22,408 nucleotides of DNA from VRUE01 sp035266685 (GTDB lineage Bacteria > Actinomycetota > Thermoleophilia > Solirubrobacterales > 70-9). Each line of letters begins with the position of its first letter. Positions within the stretch are counted from its first letter, which is position 1. The notes beneath the pieces were generated by a model. That model made no database searches. It was given only the letters and a program-made list of their open reading frames with translations, and was not told the origin of the DNA. A program made the translations under genes and the position numbers. The stretch is from assembly GCA_035266685.1 (NCBI GenBank), contig DATFMX010000005.1:1-22408 (forward strand), read 5' to 3'. Below, piece after piece: positions 7,241 through 13,951 of the stretch.

Positions 7241-7591
7241 TCACCGTTGGGGCTCCAGCGTCGTCTTCGCGCCGATCCGGAGCGGCGGCATCGCCGGCAC
7301 GATCCGCGGGATGCGCACACGCACGGACACGCCTCCGTCGTCGCTCACCTCGGCCCCGTCGCGCAGGCCGCCGGGCAGGGCTGCCCGCGCCGCCCTCGCC
7401 GGGTCCCGGCCGACGAGCCCCGCCCGCGCGCCCGCCCGGGCCGCGGTCCCCGCCGACCACAGCGCGTAGCCCGCCACCGCGAGCTGTGCCGCAACCAGGA
7501 CCGCCAGCAGCAGGAACGGCACGACGCCGATCAACTCGACCGATGCGGTCCCGTCCTCCCTGCGATAGCTGCCGGCGGCCTGGTGCGACAC
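7241..7591 (-). CDS. TadE-like pilus assembly protein (first copy)
   Basis: The protein has 116 residues and a GTG start. It reads YRREDGTASVELIGVVPFLL, the TadE-type motif with the conserved Glu just inside the hydrophobic helix (about 18-40), then AGTAARAGARAGLVGRDPAR and a short C-terminal strand region (GGVSVRVRIPRIVP). It is about the length of the next gene's product and shares its plan, so the pair looks like paralogues that may form a heteromeric minor pseudopilin. The GTG is supported by alignment with the TadG-like gene: both starts are exactly 21 bases past the shared element, and both coding regions have CGCAGGGAGGAC shortly after. It leads the pilus-Por block. Confidence 0.8.
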   Translation of the reverse strand: MSHQAAGSYRREDGTASVELIGVVPFLLLAVLVAAQLAVAGYALWSAGTAARAGARAGLVGRDPARAARAALPGGLRDGAEVSDDGGVSVRVRIPRIVPAMPPLRIGAKTTLEPQR

Positions 7592-7612
7592 AGCGCGACC
7601 GTTCCAGGCGCG

Positions 7613-7645
7613 GACGCGCGCGTGGTGCGCTCAATCAAAAGCTTC
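7613..7645 (-). promoter_or_regulatory. Shared upstream element, copy B
   Basis: This is the second copy of the 33-bp element at 1611-1643 (28 of 33 identical). It lies 21 bases before the GTG of the first TadE-like gene. On the minus strand the conserved core is TTGATTGAGCGC followed by CCACGCGCGCGTC. Nearby bases just before the start (GGTCGCG) also match between the loci. It may be the main control site for the pilus-Por operon. No standard -35/-10 pair is evident. Confidence 0.5.
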
Positions 7646-7683
7646 TGAAAATCCTTACGCGCGAAATTGTGACGCGGCGGTGT

Positions 7684-8037
7684 TCAGTAGGTATTGGCCT
7701 CGGTCCAGACCTTCCAGATCGCGCCGACCGAGGCGCCGAGCAGGAGAATCCAGGCGAGGGTGCCACCGCCGCTGGCGAACATCTCGTCGATCCCGGCGAC
7801 CAGCAGCGCGATCAGTCCGAGCGCCCCGTAGAGGATCGCCCGCCGGCCGTCGCTGAGCGTCGCCAGCGTCAACTGCTGCTGGCGGCTGAGCACGAACAGG
7901 GTCCAGGCGATGCCGGCGAGGAAGCCCATCGTGATCGCGGTGAGGATCGCGTCGGCGACGTTGCCACCGTGCGGCACGAAGGCCACCACGAGGGCGAGCA
8001 ACATCACGATCGCGGCGTTTCTCAGGTTCCGCACCAT
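7684..8037 (-). CDS. Small hypothetical membrane protein
   Basis: The protein has 117 residues and three or four predicted membrane helices: about 8-22, 28-50 (ILTAITMGFLAGIAWTLFVL), 68-85 (ILYGALGLIALLVAGI) and 92-108. The linker LSRQQQLTLATLSDGRR is polar and probably cytosolic. I do not recognise a family. It begins 7 bp after the end of pit, so it is most likely the last gene of the phosphate operon. A 92-bp gap, which contains the shared Tad element, separates it from the pilus-Por block. A role in phosphate uptake is possible from position only. Confidence 0.65.
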   Translation of the reverse strand: MVRNLRNAAIVMLLALVVAFVPHGGNVADAILTAITMGFLAGIAWTLFVLSRQQQLTLATLSDGRRAILYGALGLIALLVAGIDEMFASGGGTLAWILLLGASVGAIWKVWTEANTY

Positions 8038-8044
8038 CGGGAGG

Positions 8045-9043
8045 TTACGCGCCGGCGCCGAGAATCCAAGCGATCGCGTAGGCCAGCGCGCCGATCGCCG
8101 CCGCCGCCGGCAGCGTCAGCAGCCAGGCGACGACGATGTTGCCCGCCACCCCCCAGCGCACCGCCGAGATCCGCTTGACCGCGCCGGCGCCCATCACGCC
8201 GCCGCTGATCGCATGCGTCGAGGAGATCGGGAAGCCGAGGAAGGTCGCGACCAGGATCGTCGCCGCGCCCGCGCCCTGGGCCGAGAAGCCCTGGGCCGCA
8301 TCGATCTCGATCACTCGGCCGCGACCCCGCATGACGCGCAGCCCTCCCGCCCAGGTGCCGAGCGCGATCGCCGCCGCGGAGGCGACGATCGCCCACAGCG
8401 GCGGGTCGGCGGAGGCGCCGAGACTGCCCTTGGCGATCAGCGCCAGGACGATCACCCCCATCGTCTTCTGGGCGTCGTTGGCGCCGTGCGCCAGCGCGAG
8501 CAGGCTGGCCGAGAGCAGCTGCGCGCGGCGAAAGCCCCGGGTCACGGGCCCCGGTCGCCGGCGGCCGATCAGGCGGTAGAGAATCGCGATCGCGGCCAGA
8601 GCCAGCCCGAACGCCGCGAGCGGCGCGAGCAGCGCCGGGATCAGGATCTTGTCCAGCACTTCCCCGCCGAGCACCGCGCTGCCACCGGCCGCGGCGAGCG
8701 ATGCGCCGAGCAAGCCGCCGATCAGCGCGTGGGAGGAGCTGGAGGGGAGGCCGAGCCGCCAGGTCGCGATGTTCCAGGCGATCGCCCCGAGCAGCCCGGC
8801 GAAGACGACGACCGGCGCGATCGCCCCGGCGTCGATCAGGTCGTGCGCGATCGTCGCCGCCACGGCGACCGAGACGAAGGCGCCGGCGAAGGTGAGCAGC
8901 GCCGCCGCCATGATCGCCGCCTGTGGCGGCACCGAGCGCGTTGAGACGACGGTCGAGATCAGGTCGAACGTGTCGTGGAAGCCGTTGCTGAAGGCGAACG
9001 CCAGCGCCGCGGCAACCGTTAATACGACCACGAAATCAGACAT
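8045..9043 (-). CDS. pit: Low-affinity inorganic phosphate transporter, Pit family
   Basis: This 332-residue membrane protein of about ten helices has the two inverted PiT repeats. The first half has FSNGFHDTFD and GLPSSSSHALIGG; the second has AHGANDAQKTMG and GFPISSTHAISGG. PiT proteins move metal-phosphate with protons or cations across the inner membrane. The first signature is unusual: most bacterial Pit proteins have N-G-F-H-D-T-A-N, here T-F-D, so the conserved Asn is Asp. The gene lies 12 bp behind a DUF47 protein, the standard Pit partner, and downstream of ppk, so imported phosphate and polyphosphate storage are linked. Confidence 0.93.
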   Translation of the reverse strand: MSDFVVVLTVAAALAFAFSNGFHDTFDLISTVVSTRSVPPQAAIMAAALLTFAGAFVSVAVAATIAHDLIDAGAIAPVVVFAGLLGAIAWNIATWRLGLPSSSSHALIGGLLGASLAAAGGSAVLGGEVLDKILIPALLAPLAAFGLALAAIAILYRLIGRRRPGPVTRGFRRAQLLSASLLALAHGANDAQKTMGVIVLALIAKGSLGASADPPLWAIVASAAAIALGTWAGGLRVMRGRGRVIEIDAAQGFSAQGAGAATILVATFLGFPISSTHAISGGVMGAGAVKRISAVRWGVAGNIVVAWLLTLPAAAAIGALAYAIAWILGAGA

Positions 9044-9055
9044 GACGCGGGTCCG

Positions 9056-9676
9056 TCATGCGTTCTTTATGACTATGCCCTCGACCGTCTGCGCCGCCGT
9101 CTCGGTCGCGTCGATCGCGTTCTCGAGCACCGCGAACATGTCCTTCCAGCGGATCACCACCATCGGGTCGATCCCGTTGGAGAACAGCGAGGCGACCGCG
9201 TCGCGGGAGATCCGGTCGCCCTCGTTCTCGAGCCGGTGGATCTCGATCCAGTACTGGTCGAGCCCCTTCAGCTCGCGCAGGTGCTCGAGCCCGGCTGCAA
9301 GCTGCTCGCAGGCGCCGACCAGCACCTTGGTCAGAGCCTGCGCCTGCGCCATCGGCGCCTCGATCTGGTAGAGGCCGAGGAAGTCCGCGGCCTCCTCGGT
9401 GTAGTCGACGACGTCGTCGAGCTGCGTCGCCAGCGCGTAGATGTCCTCGCGGTCGATCGGCGTGACGAAGGTCGAGTTGAGCCGCTGGATGATGTCGTGG
9501 GTGATCCGGTCGCCCTCCTGCTCGGCCTTCAGCACCTCGCGACCGAGGCCGCTGTCGTCGGGCCAGGTCCCCATCATCTGGTCGAGCAGGCGCGCCGCAT
9601 GCAGGGTGTTCTGCCCAGCCTCGGTGAAGAGCTCGAAGAAGGCGTTGTCCCTGGGCAGGAGGGAGAGGCGTGCCAT
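9056..9676 (-). CDS. DUF47 PhoU-like protein, Pit accessory
   Basis: This 206-residue all-helical protein opens MARLSLLPRDNAFFELFTEAGQN, typical of the DUF47/YkaA family. It has two PhoU-like repeats with acidic metal-binding motifs: EQEGDRITHDI followed by DREDIYALATQLDDVVDYTEEA, and ENEGDRISRDA followed by WKDMFAVLENAIDATE. Family members are usually encoded beside pit and are thought to control or assist the transporter. Here it directly precedes pit (12-bp gap) and follows ppk1 after 16 bp. It is distinct from the classical phoU further upstream in the same cluster. Confidence 0.92.
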   Translation of the reverse strand: MARLSLLPRDNAFFELFTEAGQNTLHAARLLDQMMGTWPDDSGLGREVLKAEQEGDRITHDIIQRLNSTFVTPIDREDIYALATQLDDVVDYTEEAADFLGLYQIEAPMAQAQALTKVLVGACEQLAAGLEHLRELKGLDQYWIEIHRLENEGDRISRDAVASLFSNGIDPMVVIRWKDMFAVLENAIDATETAAQTVEGIVIKNA

Positions 9677-9692
9677 CGCGCGATACTAAGGC

Positions 9693-11798
9693 TCAGCCCG
9701 TAGCTGCGACGAACTGTTCTGCGGTCAGTGCGGAGTGGTGTTCGCGCAGTTCGCTCTGGACGCTGTGGCGCTCGCCCTCGGGCGCCGCGAGGCGCGTCCA
9801 GACGCCGTCGCTGCCGAGCTCCCAGGCGTTGACGTTGTCGGCGAAGCAGAGCTCGAGCACATCGAGCAGCTCCGCCCGCAGCCCCTCGTCCTCGATCGGC
9901 GCCACCAGCTCGACCCGGCTGTCGAGGTTGCGCGGCATCAGGTCGGCGGAGCCGGTCAGCACGCGGGTCTGCTCGCCGCGGCGGAAGGCGTAGATGCGCG
10001 AGTGCTCGAGGAAGCGGCCGACGACCGAGACGACGCGGATGCTCTCCGAGACCCCCGGCACACCCGGTCGCAGGCAGCAGATGCCGCGCACGTTGAGGTC
10101 GACCCGCACCCCCGCCCGCGAGGCCTCGTACAGCGCCTCGATGCAGCGCGCGTCGACCAGCGCGTTCATCTTCAGCGCGATCCGGGCGTCCTGGCCCGCC
10201 CGGTGCGCCTCGACCGTCGCCTCGATCTCATCGATGATGCGGTCGCGCATCGTCGTCGGCGAGACCAGCACCTTGCGGTAGTCGGTCGGCCGCCCGTAGC
10301 CGGTGAGGAAGTTGAACATCTCGGCGACGTCGGCGCCGACCTCAGGGTCGGCGGTGAACAGGCCGAGGTCGGTGTAGAGGCGGGCGGTGGTCGGGTTGTA
10401 GTTGCCGGTGCCGATGTGGACGTACTCGCGCACCCGGTCGCCCTCGCGGCGGGCGACGAGGATCGCCTTGACATGCGTCTTCAGCCCGGGGATGCCGTAG
10501 ACCACGTGGACGCCGGCCTCCTCCAGCGACTTCGCCCAGTGAATGTTGGCCTCCTCGTCGAAGCGCGCTTTCAGCTCGACCATGCAGACCGCCTGCTTGC
10601 CGCGTTCGGAGGCGCGGATCAGCGCCGGCACGAGCGGCGAGTCGTCGCTCGTCCGGTACACCGTCTGCTTGATCGCCAGCACATCGGGGTCGGCGACCGC
10701 CTGCTCGACGAAGCGCTCGACCGAGCTGGCGAAGGAGTCGTAGGGATGGTGGACGAGGATGTCGCCCTGGCGGATCGCGGCGAAGATGTCGACCGGCTCC
10801 TCGTCCTCGCCCTGCAGGCGCGGCTGGGTGACCGGCGTCCAGGGCTCATAGCGCAGCTCGGGACGGCTGCCCGCGGCATCGGCCACGTTGCCGAGGTCGG
10901 CGAGGTCGATCAGCCCGTCGACGTCGTAGACCTCGCGGTCTTCGAGCCGCAGCGCGTCGATCAGCTGGCCGCGCAGCTTCGGGTTCATCCCGGCGGCGAC
11001 CTCGAGCCGCACGACCTCGCCGAAGCGGCGCCGGCGCAGCTCGTCCTGCACCGCCTGCAGCAGGTCGTCGGCCTCGTCGGAGACATTGAAGTCGGCGTCG
11101 CGGGTGACCCGGAAGTAGCCGTGGTCGACCACCTCGGCGCCGGGGAAGAGCGCGTCGAGGTTGGCGGCGATCGCCTCCTCCAGCGGGACGAAGACCTCGT
11201 TCCGCCCGCCGACGCGCAGGAAGCGGCCGAGCAGCTCCTTCGGCACCTTGACGCGGGCGATGATCTCGGTGCCGCTGTCGCGATCGCGCAGCAGCACGCC
11301 GAGGCTGAGCGAGAGGTTGGAGATGTAGGGGAAGGGACGGCCGAGGCCGACGACCAGCGGCGTCAGCGTCGGGAAGACCTGCTCGTGGAAGCGCGTGTCG
11401 ATTTCGCGGCGCTCCTGCTCGCTCGCGCTCTGCAGCGAGACGATCCGGATCCCCTCCCCCTCGAGGGCCGGCCGCAGGGTGCCGTTGAAACAGCGGTGCA
11501 AGCGGGCGTCGAGCTCCAGCACGCGCGCCTGGATCGTGTCGATCTGCTCGCTCGGGGCGAGGTCGTCGGGGCCGCGGGCGTCGATCCCGGCGTCGAGCTG
11601 GTCGAACAGCCCGGCGACGCGGACCATGAAGAACTCGTCCAGGTTGGAGGCGTAGATCGCGCAGAAGCGCAGCCGCTCCAGCAGCGGCACCTCGGGGTCC
11701 TCGGCCAGCTCGAGCACGCGCTGGTTGAAGTCGAGCCAGGAGAGCTCGCGGTTGAAGAAGAGGGCCGGATCGTCGATCGGCCAATCGTACTGCCGCAC
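9693..11798 (-). CDS. ppk: Polyphosphate kinase 1
   Basis: The protein has 701 residues and a GTG start (RQYDWPIDDPALFFNRELSW), about the usual length of PPK1. The enzyme reversibly adds the gamma-phosphate of ATP to polyphosphate. Visible landmarks are the N-terminal NRELSWLDFNQRVLE and ASNLDEFFMVRVAGL, the HPYDSF loop, and two HKD-like catalytic blocks. The first has KTHVKAILV and VHIGTGNYNPTTARLYTDLG, with the likely phospho-accepting His at about residue 461. The second has HSRIYAFRRG (His at about 599) and GSADLMPRNLDSRVE. It lies between the CHAD genes and the DUF47-pit pair. There is no clear Shine-Dalgarno sequence, only a G-rich stretch before the GTG. Confidence 0.96.
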   Translation of the reverse strand: MRQYDWPIDDPALFFNRELSWLDFNQRVLELAEDPEVPLLERLRFCAIYASNLDEFFMVRVAGLFDQLDAGIDARGPDDLAPSEQIDTIQARVLELDARLHRCFNGTLRPALEGEGIRIVSLQSASEQERREIDTRFHEQVFPTLTPLVVGLGRPFPYISNLSLSLGVLLRDRDSGTEIIARVKVPKELLGRFLRVGGRNEVFVPLEEAIAANLDALFPGAEVVDHGYFRVTRDADFNVSDEADDLLQAVQDELRRRRFGEVVRLEVAAGMNPKLRGQLIDALRLEDREVYDVDGLIDLADLGNVADAAGSRPELRYEPWTPVTQPRLQGEDEEPVDIFAAIRQGDILVHHPYDSFASSVERFVEQAVADPDVLAIKQTVYRTSDDSPLVPALIRASERGKQAVCMVELKARFDEEANIHWAKSLEEAGVHVVYGIPGLKTHVKAILVARREGDRVREYVHIGTGNYNPTTARLYTDLGLFTADPEVGADVAEMFNFLTGYGRPTDYRKVLVSPTTMRDRIIDEIEATVEAHRAGQDARIALKMNALVDARCIEALYEASRAGVRVDLNVRGICCLRPGVPGVSESIRVVSVVGRFLEHSRIYAFRRGEQTRVLTGSADLMPRNLDSRVELVAPIEDEGLRAELLDVLELCFADNVNAWELGSDGVWTRLAAPEGERHSVQSELREHHSALTAEQFVAATG

Positions 11799-11818
11799 CC
11801 GCGCCCGCCCCCAGCCTC

Positions 11819-11917
11819 TCAGGCGGCCCGGGAAGCGACTTGCCGCGCAGCGGTGCTCTCCGCCAGCACCCGCACGTAGCCGTCGGCGAGCAGCCCGCCG
11901 ACGGGCCGATATCCCAC
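11819..11917 (-). other. Possible 32-codon ORF between the CHAD and ppk genes
   Basis: The 120-bp gap before ppk contains a GTG-started frame reading GYRPVGGLLADGYVRVLAES and ending QVASRAA. The composition is protein-like. It could be a small leader peptide, the tail of a decayed gene, or chance. The GTG lies inside a hairpin and has no ribosome-binding site. I do not recognise it. Confidence 0.2.
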
Positions 11918-11945
11918 GCTATGCGTGGGATTTAGGCCCGTCGGC
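11897..11945. repeat. Strong hairpin across the CHAD stop codon
   Basis: The inverted arms GCCGACGGGCC (11897-11907) and GGCCCGTCGGC (11935-11945) enclose a second stem, ATCCCACGC (11911-11919) with GCGTGGGAT (11923-11931). The loop is three bases and the two stems are separated by a 3-by-3 internal loop, giving 20 base pairs in all. The CHAD stop codon (11919-11921) is at the tip. No T-run follows on either strand, so it is not a standard intrinsic terminator. It may protect or end the upstream message, or limit flow into ppk. Confidence 0.7.
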
Positions 11946-12359
11946 CCCGAGGGTGCGTTCGAGGGCGGCCCAGGTCGCGGACGCGTCGCGCCAGAAGTCG
12001 ACGAATTCGCGGAAGAGGCGCTCGCGGCGCTCGCGCAGCCGCTCGCGCAGCGACTCGATCCCCCAGGCGCGGGGCAGCATCACATCGCAGTCGTGGATCT
12101 CGCCGAGCACGCCCTGCAGCCGCCTGGCGGCGTCGCGCGCGGCATCGGCCTCGGGCCCGAAGCAGGGGCCGACGATCTCGAGCACGTAGCGCAGCCGCTT
12201 GGCGGCGATCCGCATGTCGTGCTGGGTTTTCGAGGCCGGCGGCTGCAGGGCGACCGGCGCGAAGGAGCGCAGCTCGTCGAGCCGCGCGCGGACGAGCCGC
12301 GCCGCGTTGGGCCGCAGCGGCGCGGCCGGGTCCAGGCCCCCGACCTGCCGCGCCTTCAC
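11919..12359 (-). CDS. CHAD-domain protein, second half
   Basis: The protein has 146 residues from a GTG at 12359 that overlaps the stop of the first-half gene (GTGA). It carries the second helical repeat of a CHAD domain: PNAARLVRARLDELRSF, then the conserved KTQHDMRIAAKRLRYVLEIV, LQGVLGEIHDCDVMLP and a C-terminal basic helix. CHAD domains bind polyphosphate through conserved His and Arg/Lys residues, which fits the position between ppx and ppk. CHAD proteins normally hold both halves in one chain of roughly 280 residues or more; here the combined length is close to that. The open frame continues upstream to 12800, but that part is antisense-like low-complexity Arg/Ala and not used. Either two chains pair up, or the gene carries a frameshift. 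Confidence 0.78.
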   Translation of the reverse strand: MKARQVGGLDPAAPLRPNAARLVRARLDELRSFAPVALQPPASKTQHDMRIAAKRLRYVLEIVGPCFGPEADAARDAARRLQGVLGEIHDCDVMLPRAWGIESLRERLRERRERLFREFVDFWRDASATWAALERTLGADGPKSHA

Positions 12360-12832
12360 CGCTTCGCCGCCTTGGCCAGCTTGCGCAACCGGCGCCGCAG
12401 CTTCTTCAGCCGCTTCGGCTTGACGTAGGGAGCCAGCGCCTCGTTCGCCTCGCGCTGCTCGGCGCGCAGGCGCTCGACCAGCACCGCCAGCCCCGCCCGG
12501 TCGTCCTGCGGCGTCTCCGCCTCCAAGCCGCCGAGGAACTCGATCGCGACGTCGCGGTCGCGGCGCTCGCCGAGCGCGTCGGCCAGCTCCTTGACCCGCT
12601 TCAGCGCCCGGCGGTGGCGCTTGCGGGGGAAGCAGGAGTCGAAGACCTCGAGCGCGGCGCGCAGGCGGCGGGTGGCGACGCGCATGTCGTGCAGGCGCTC
12701 GATCTCCTCGAGGTCGAGGACGCCCTCCGAGTGGGCGAAGACCTCGGCGGCGCGCACCCCGACAACGCGCGCCGCGGCGACCGCGAACGGCTCCTCGCAA
12801 TCGAAACCTGGCACCTCGCGCGCACGCGCCAC
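12356..12832 (-). CDS. CHAD-domain protein, first half
   Basis: The protein has 158 residues and a GTG start. It contains the first CHAD repeat: ERLHDMRVATRRLRAALEVF, ALKRVKELADALGERRDRDV and a very basic C-terminus (KPKRLKKLRRRLRKLAKAAK). The His-Asp-x-Arg-x-x-x-Arg-Arg-Leu-Arg motif is the known polyphosphate-contacting signature. It begins 15 bp after the ppx stop and ends in a GTGA overlap with the second half. A GTG six codons later is an alternative start. The basic tail could itself bind polyphosphate. The domain call is firm; whether the split is native is open. Confidence 0.8.
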   Translation of the reverse strand: MARAREVPGFDCEEPFAVAAARVVGVRAAEVFAHSEGVLDLEEIERLHDMRVATRRLRAALEVFDSCFPRKRHRRALKRVKELADALGERRDRDVAIEFLGGLEAETPQDDRAGLAVLVERLRAEQREANEALAPYVKPKRLKKLRRRLRKLAKAAKR

Positions 12833-12847
12833 GAAGCGGAGGCTAGC

Positions 12848-13798
12848 TCAGGCCGCGAGCCTCGCCGGGCTGGAGCCGTTGGCGTTGCCGTTGAGCAGGT
12901 CGAGCACGACCCCCTCGCGCAGGCCGCCCTTGCCGATCTGCAGCGGCTGCCCGAGCAGCTCCGAGAGCTTCTCCAGCAGCAGCACGCCGGTCGCCAGGAT
13001 GCGCACCCGCTGCGGATCGAGCTCGAAGCGCCGCGCCACATCGGCGGCCGGATCGCCGCAGAGCACGCGAACCCCCCGCTCCAGCGTCTCGTACTCGAGC
13101 ACCGCGCCGACCAGGCGGCGCAGCGAGGTGGCGCTGCCGCCGACCGCGACCGCCTGCGCCGGATGGTCGATCTCGACCCCGGCGAAGAGGTCCTCGATGC
13201 GGTCGCGGACCTTGCGGATCTCCGCCGGCGAGGGCGGGTCGGAGGCGATCAGCTCGTCGGCGAGGACGCCGGAGCCGACCGGCCAGGAGCGCACCTCCTG
13301 GACGCCCCCGGGGACGGTTCCGAGGATGATCTCCGACGAGCCGCCGCCGACGTCGACGACGCCGACCCGACCCTCGAACGGATGGCCCAGCGTCTTGGTC
13401 GCGCCGATGAAGGAGAGCCGGCCCTCCTCCTGCTCGGAGAGGATCTCGACCGGCACGCCGGCCGCATCGCCGATCTGCTCGGCGACCGCGGCGCCGTTGC
13501 TCGCTTCGCGCACGGCAGCGGTCGCCACCGCGCGGATCTCCTCGGCGCCGAGCTCGCGCGCCAGCCGCACCTGCGTGGCCACCACCTCGGCGACCTCCTC
13601 GGCCTTCTCGGCCGGAATCTCCCCCGAATCGCGGATCGCCTTGTTGATCCGCGTATAAGCCCGCTGCTCCATCACCTTCTTCAACAGCCCATCCACGGGC
13701 TCGGCAACGAGCACACGCGTCGTATTCGAACCAATATCTATAGCTGCGCAGAGCGTCACCGGAATCTTCCCCATGTTCCCAGGCTCGTCGGATTCCAT
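12848..13798 (-). CDS. ppx: Exopolyphosphatase / Ppx-GppA phosphatase
   Basis: The protein has 316 residues from ATG 13798; ATG 13774 (308 residues) is almost as likely, since the conserved fold begins at CAAIDIGSNTTRVLVAE. Other Ppx/GppA signatures are AVATAAVREASNG, EILSEQEEGRLSFIGA, VVDVGGGSSEIILG, WPVGSGVLAD and VAVGGSATSLRRL. The family removes terminal phosphate from polyphosphate and in some cases from pppGpp. The short length, without the C-terminal HD-like domain of E. coli Ppx, matches the short actinobacterial type. The neighbours (phoU upstream, CHAD and ppk downstream) favour the polyphosphate role. A 153-bp gap with a large inverted repeat separates it from phoU. Confidence 0.93.
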   Translation of the reverse strand: MESDEPGNMGKIPVTLCAAIDIGSNTTRVLVAEPVDGLLKKVMEQRAYTRINKAIRDSGEIPAEKAEEVAEVVATQVRLARELGAEEIRAVATAAVREASNGAAVAEQIGDAAGVPVEILSEQEEGRLSFIGATKTLGHPFEGRVGVVDVGGGSSEIILGTVPGGVQEVRSWPVGSGVLADELIASDPPSPAEIRKVRDRIEDLFAGVEIDHPAQAVAVGGSATSLRRLVGAVLEYETLERGVRVLCGDPAADVARRFELDPQRVRILATGVLLLEKLSELLGQPLQIGKGGLREGVVLDLLNGNANGSSPARLAA

Positions 13799-13810
13799 GC
13801 GAGGCGACTC

Positions 13811-13949
13811 GCGCGGGTGGCGCCGGGTGGGGGTGTCCGGCTCGGCGCGGCGTTAGTTTTTCGCTTGACGGTCGGCGAGAGGTGCTGACTCAGCGGGCGA
13901 AAAACCCAGCGCCAGGCCGGACACCCCCACCCGGCGACAGGACCCGCGC
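13811..13949. repeat. Long imperfect foldback between phoU and ppx
   Basis: CGCCGGGTGGGGGTGTCCGG (13821-13840) is perfectly complementary to 13917-13936, a 20-bp stem. An inner stem GTTTTTCGC (13856-13864) pairs with GCGAAAAAC (13897-13905), and an outer GCGCGGGT (13811-13818) pairs with ACCCGCGC (13942-13949). The loop is 32 bases. It fills nearly the whole gap. The T-runs are inside the inner stem, not after the structure, so it does not look like a simple terminator. Confidence 0.8.
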
Positions 13950-13951
13950 GC

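Noticed and set aside
11919..12800. A 293-residue protein for the second CHAD half starting at 12800.
   Set aside because: Its first 147 residues are Arg/Ala/Gly-rich shadow of the first CHAD gene in another frame; the CHAD sequence starts only after the GTG at 12359.
13821..13936. The phoU-ppx foldback as an intrinsic terminator.
   Set aside because: The T-runs lie inside the inner stem rather than after the hairpin, so the standard form is not met; termination by another route is not excluded.
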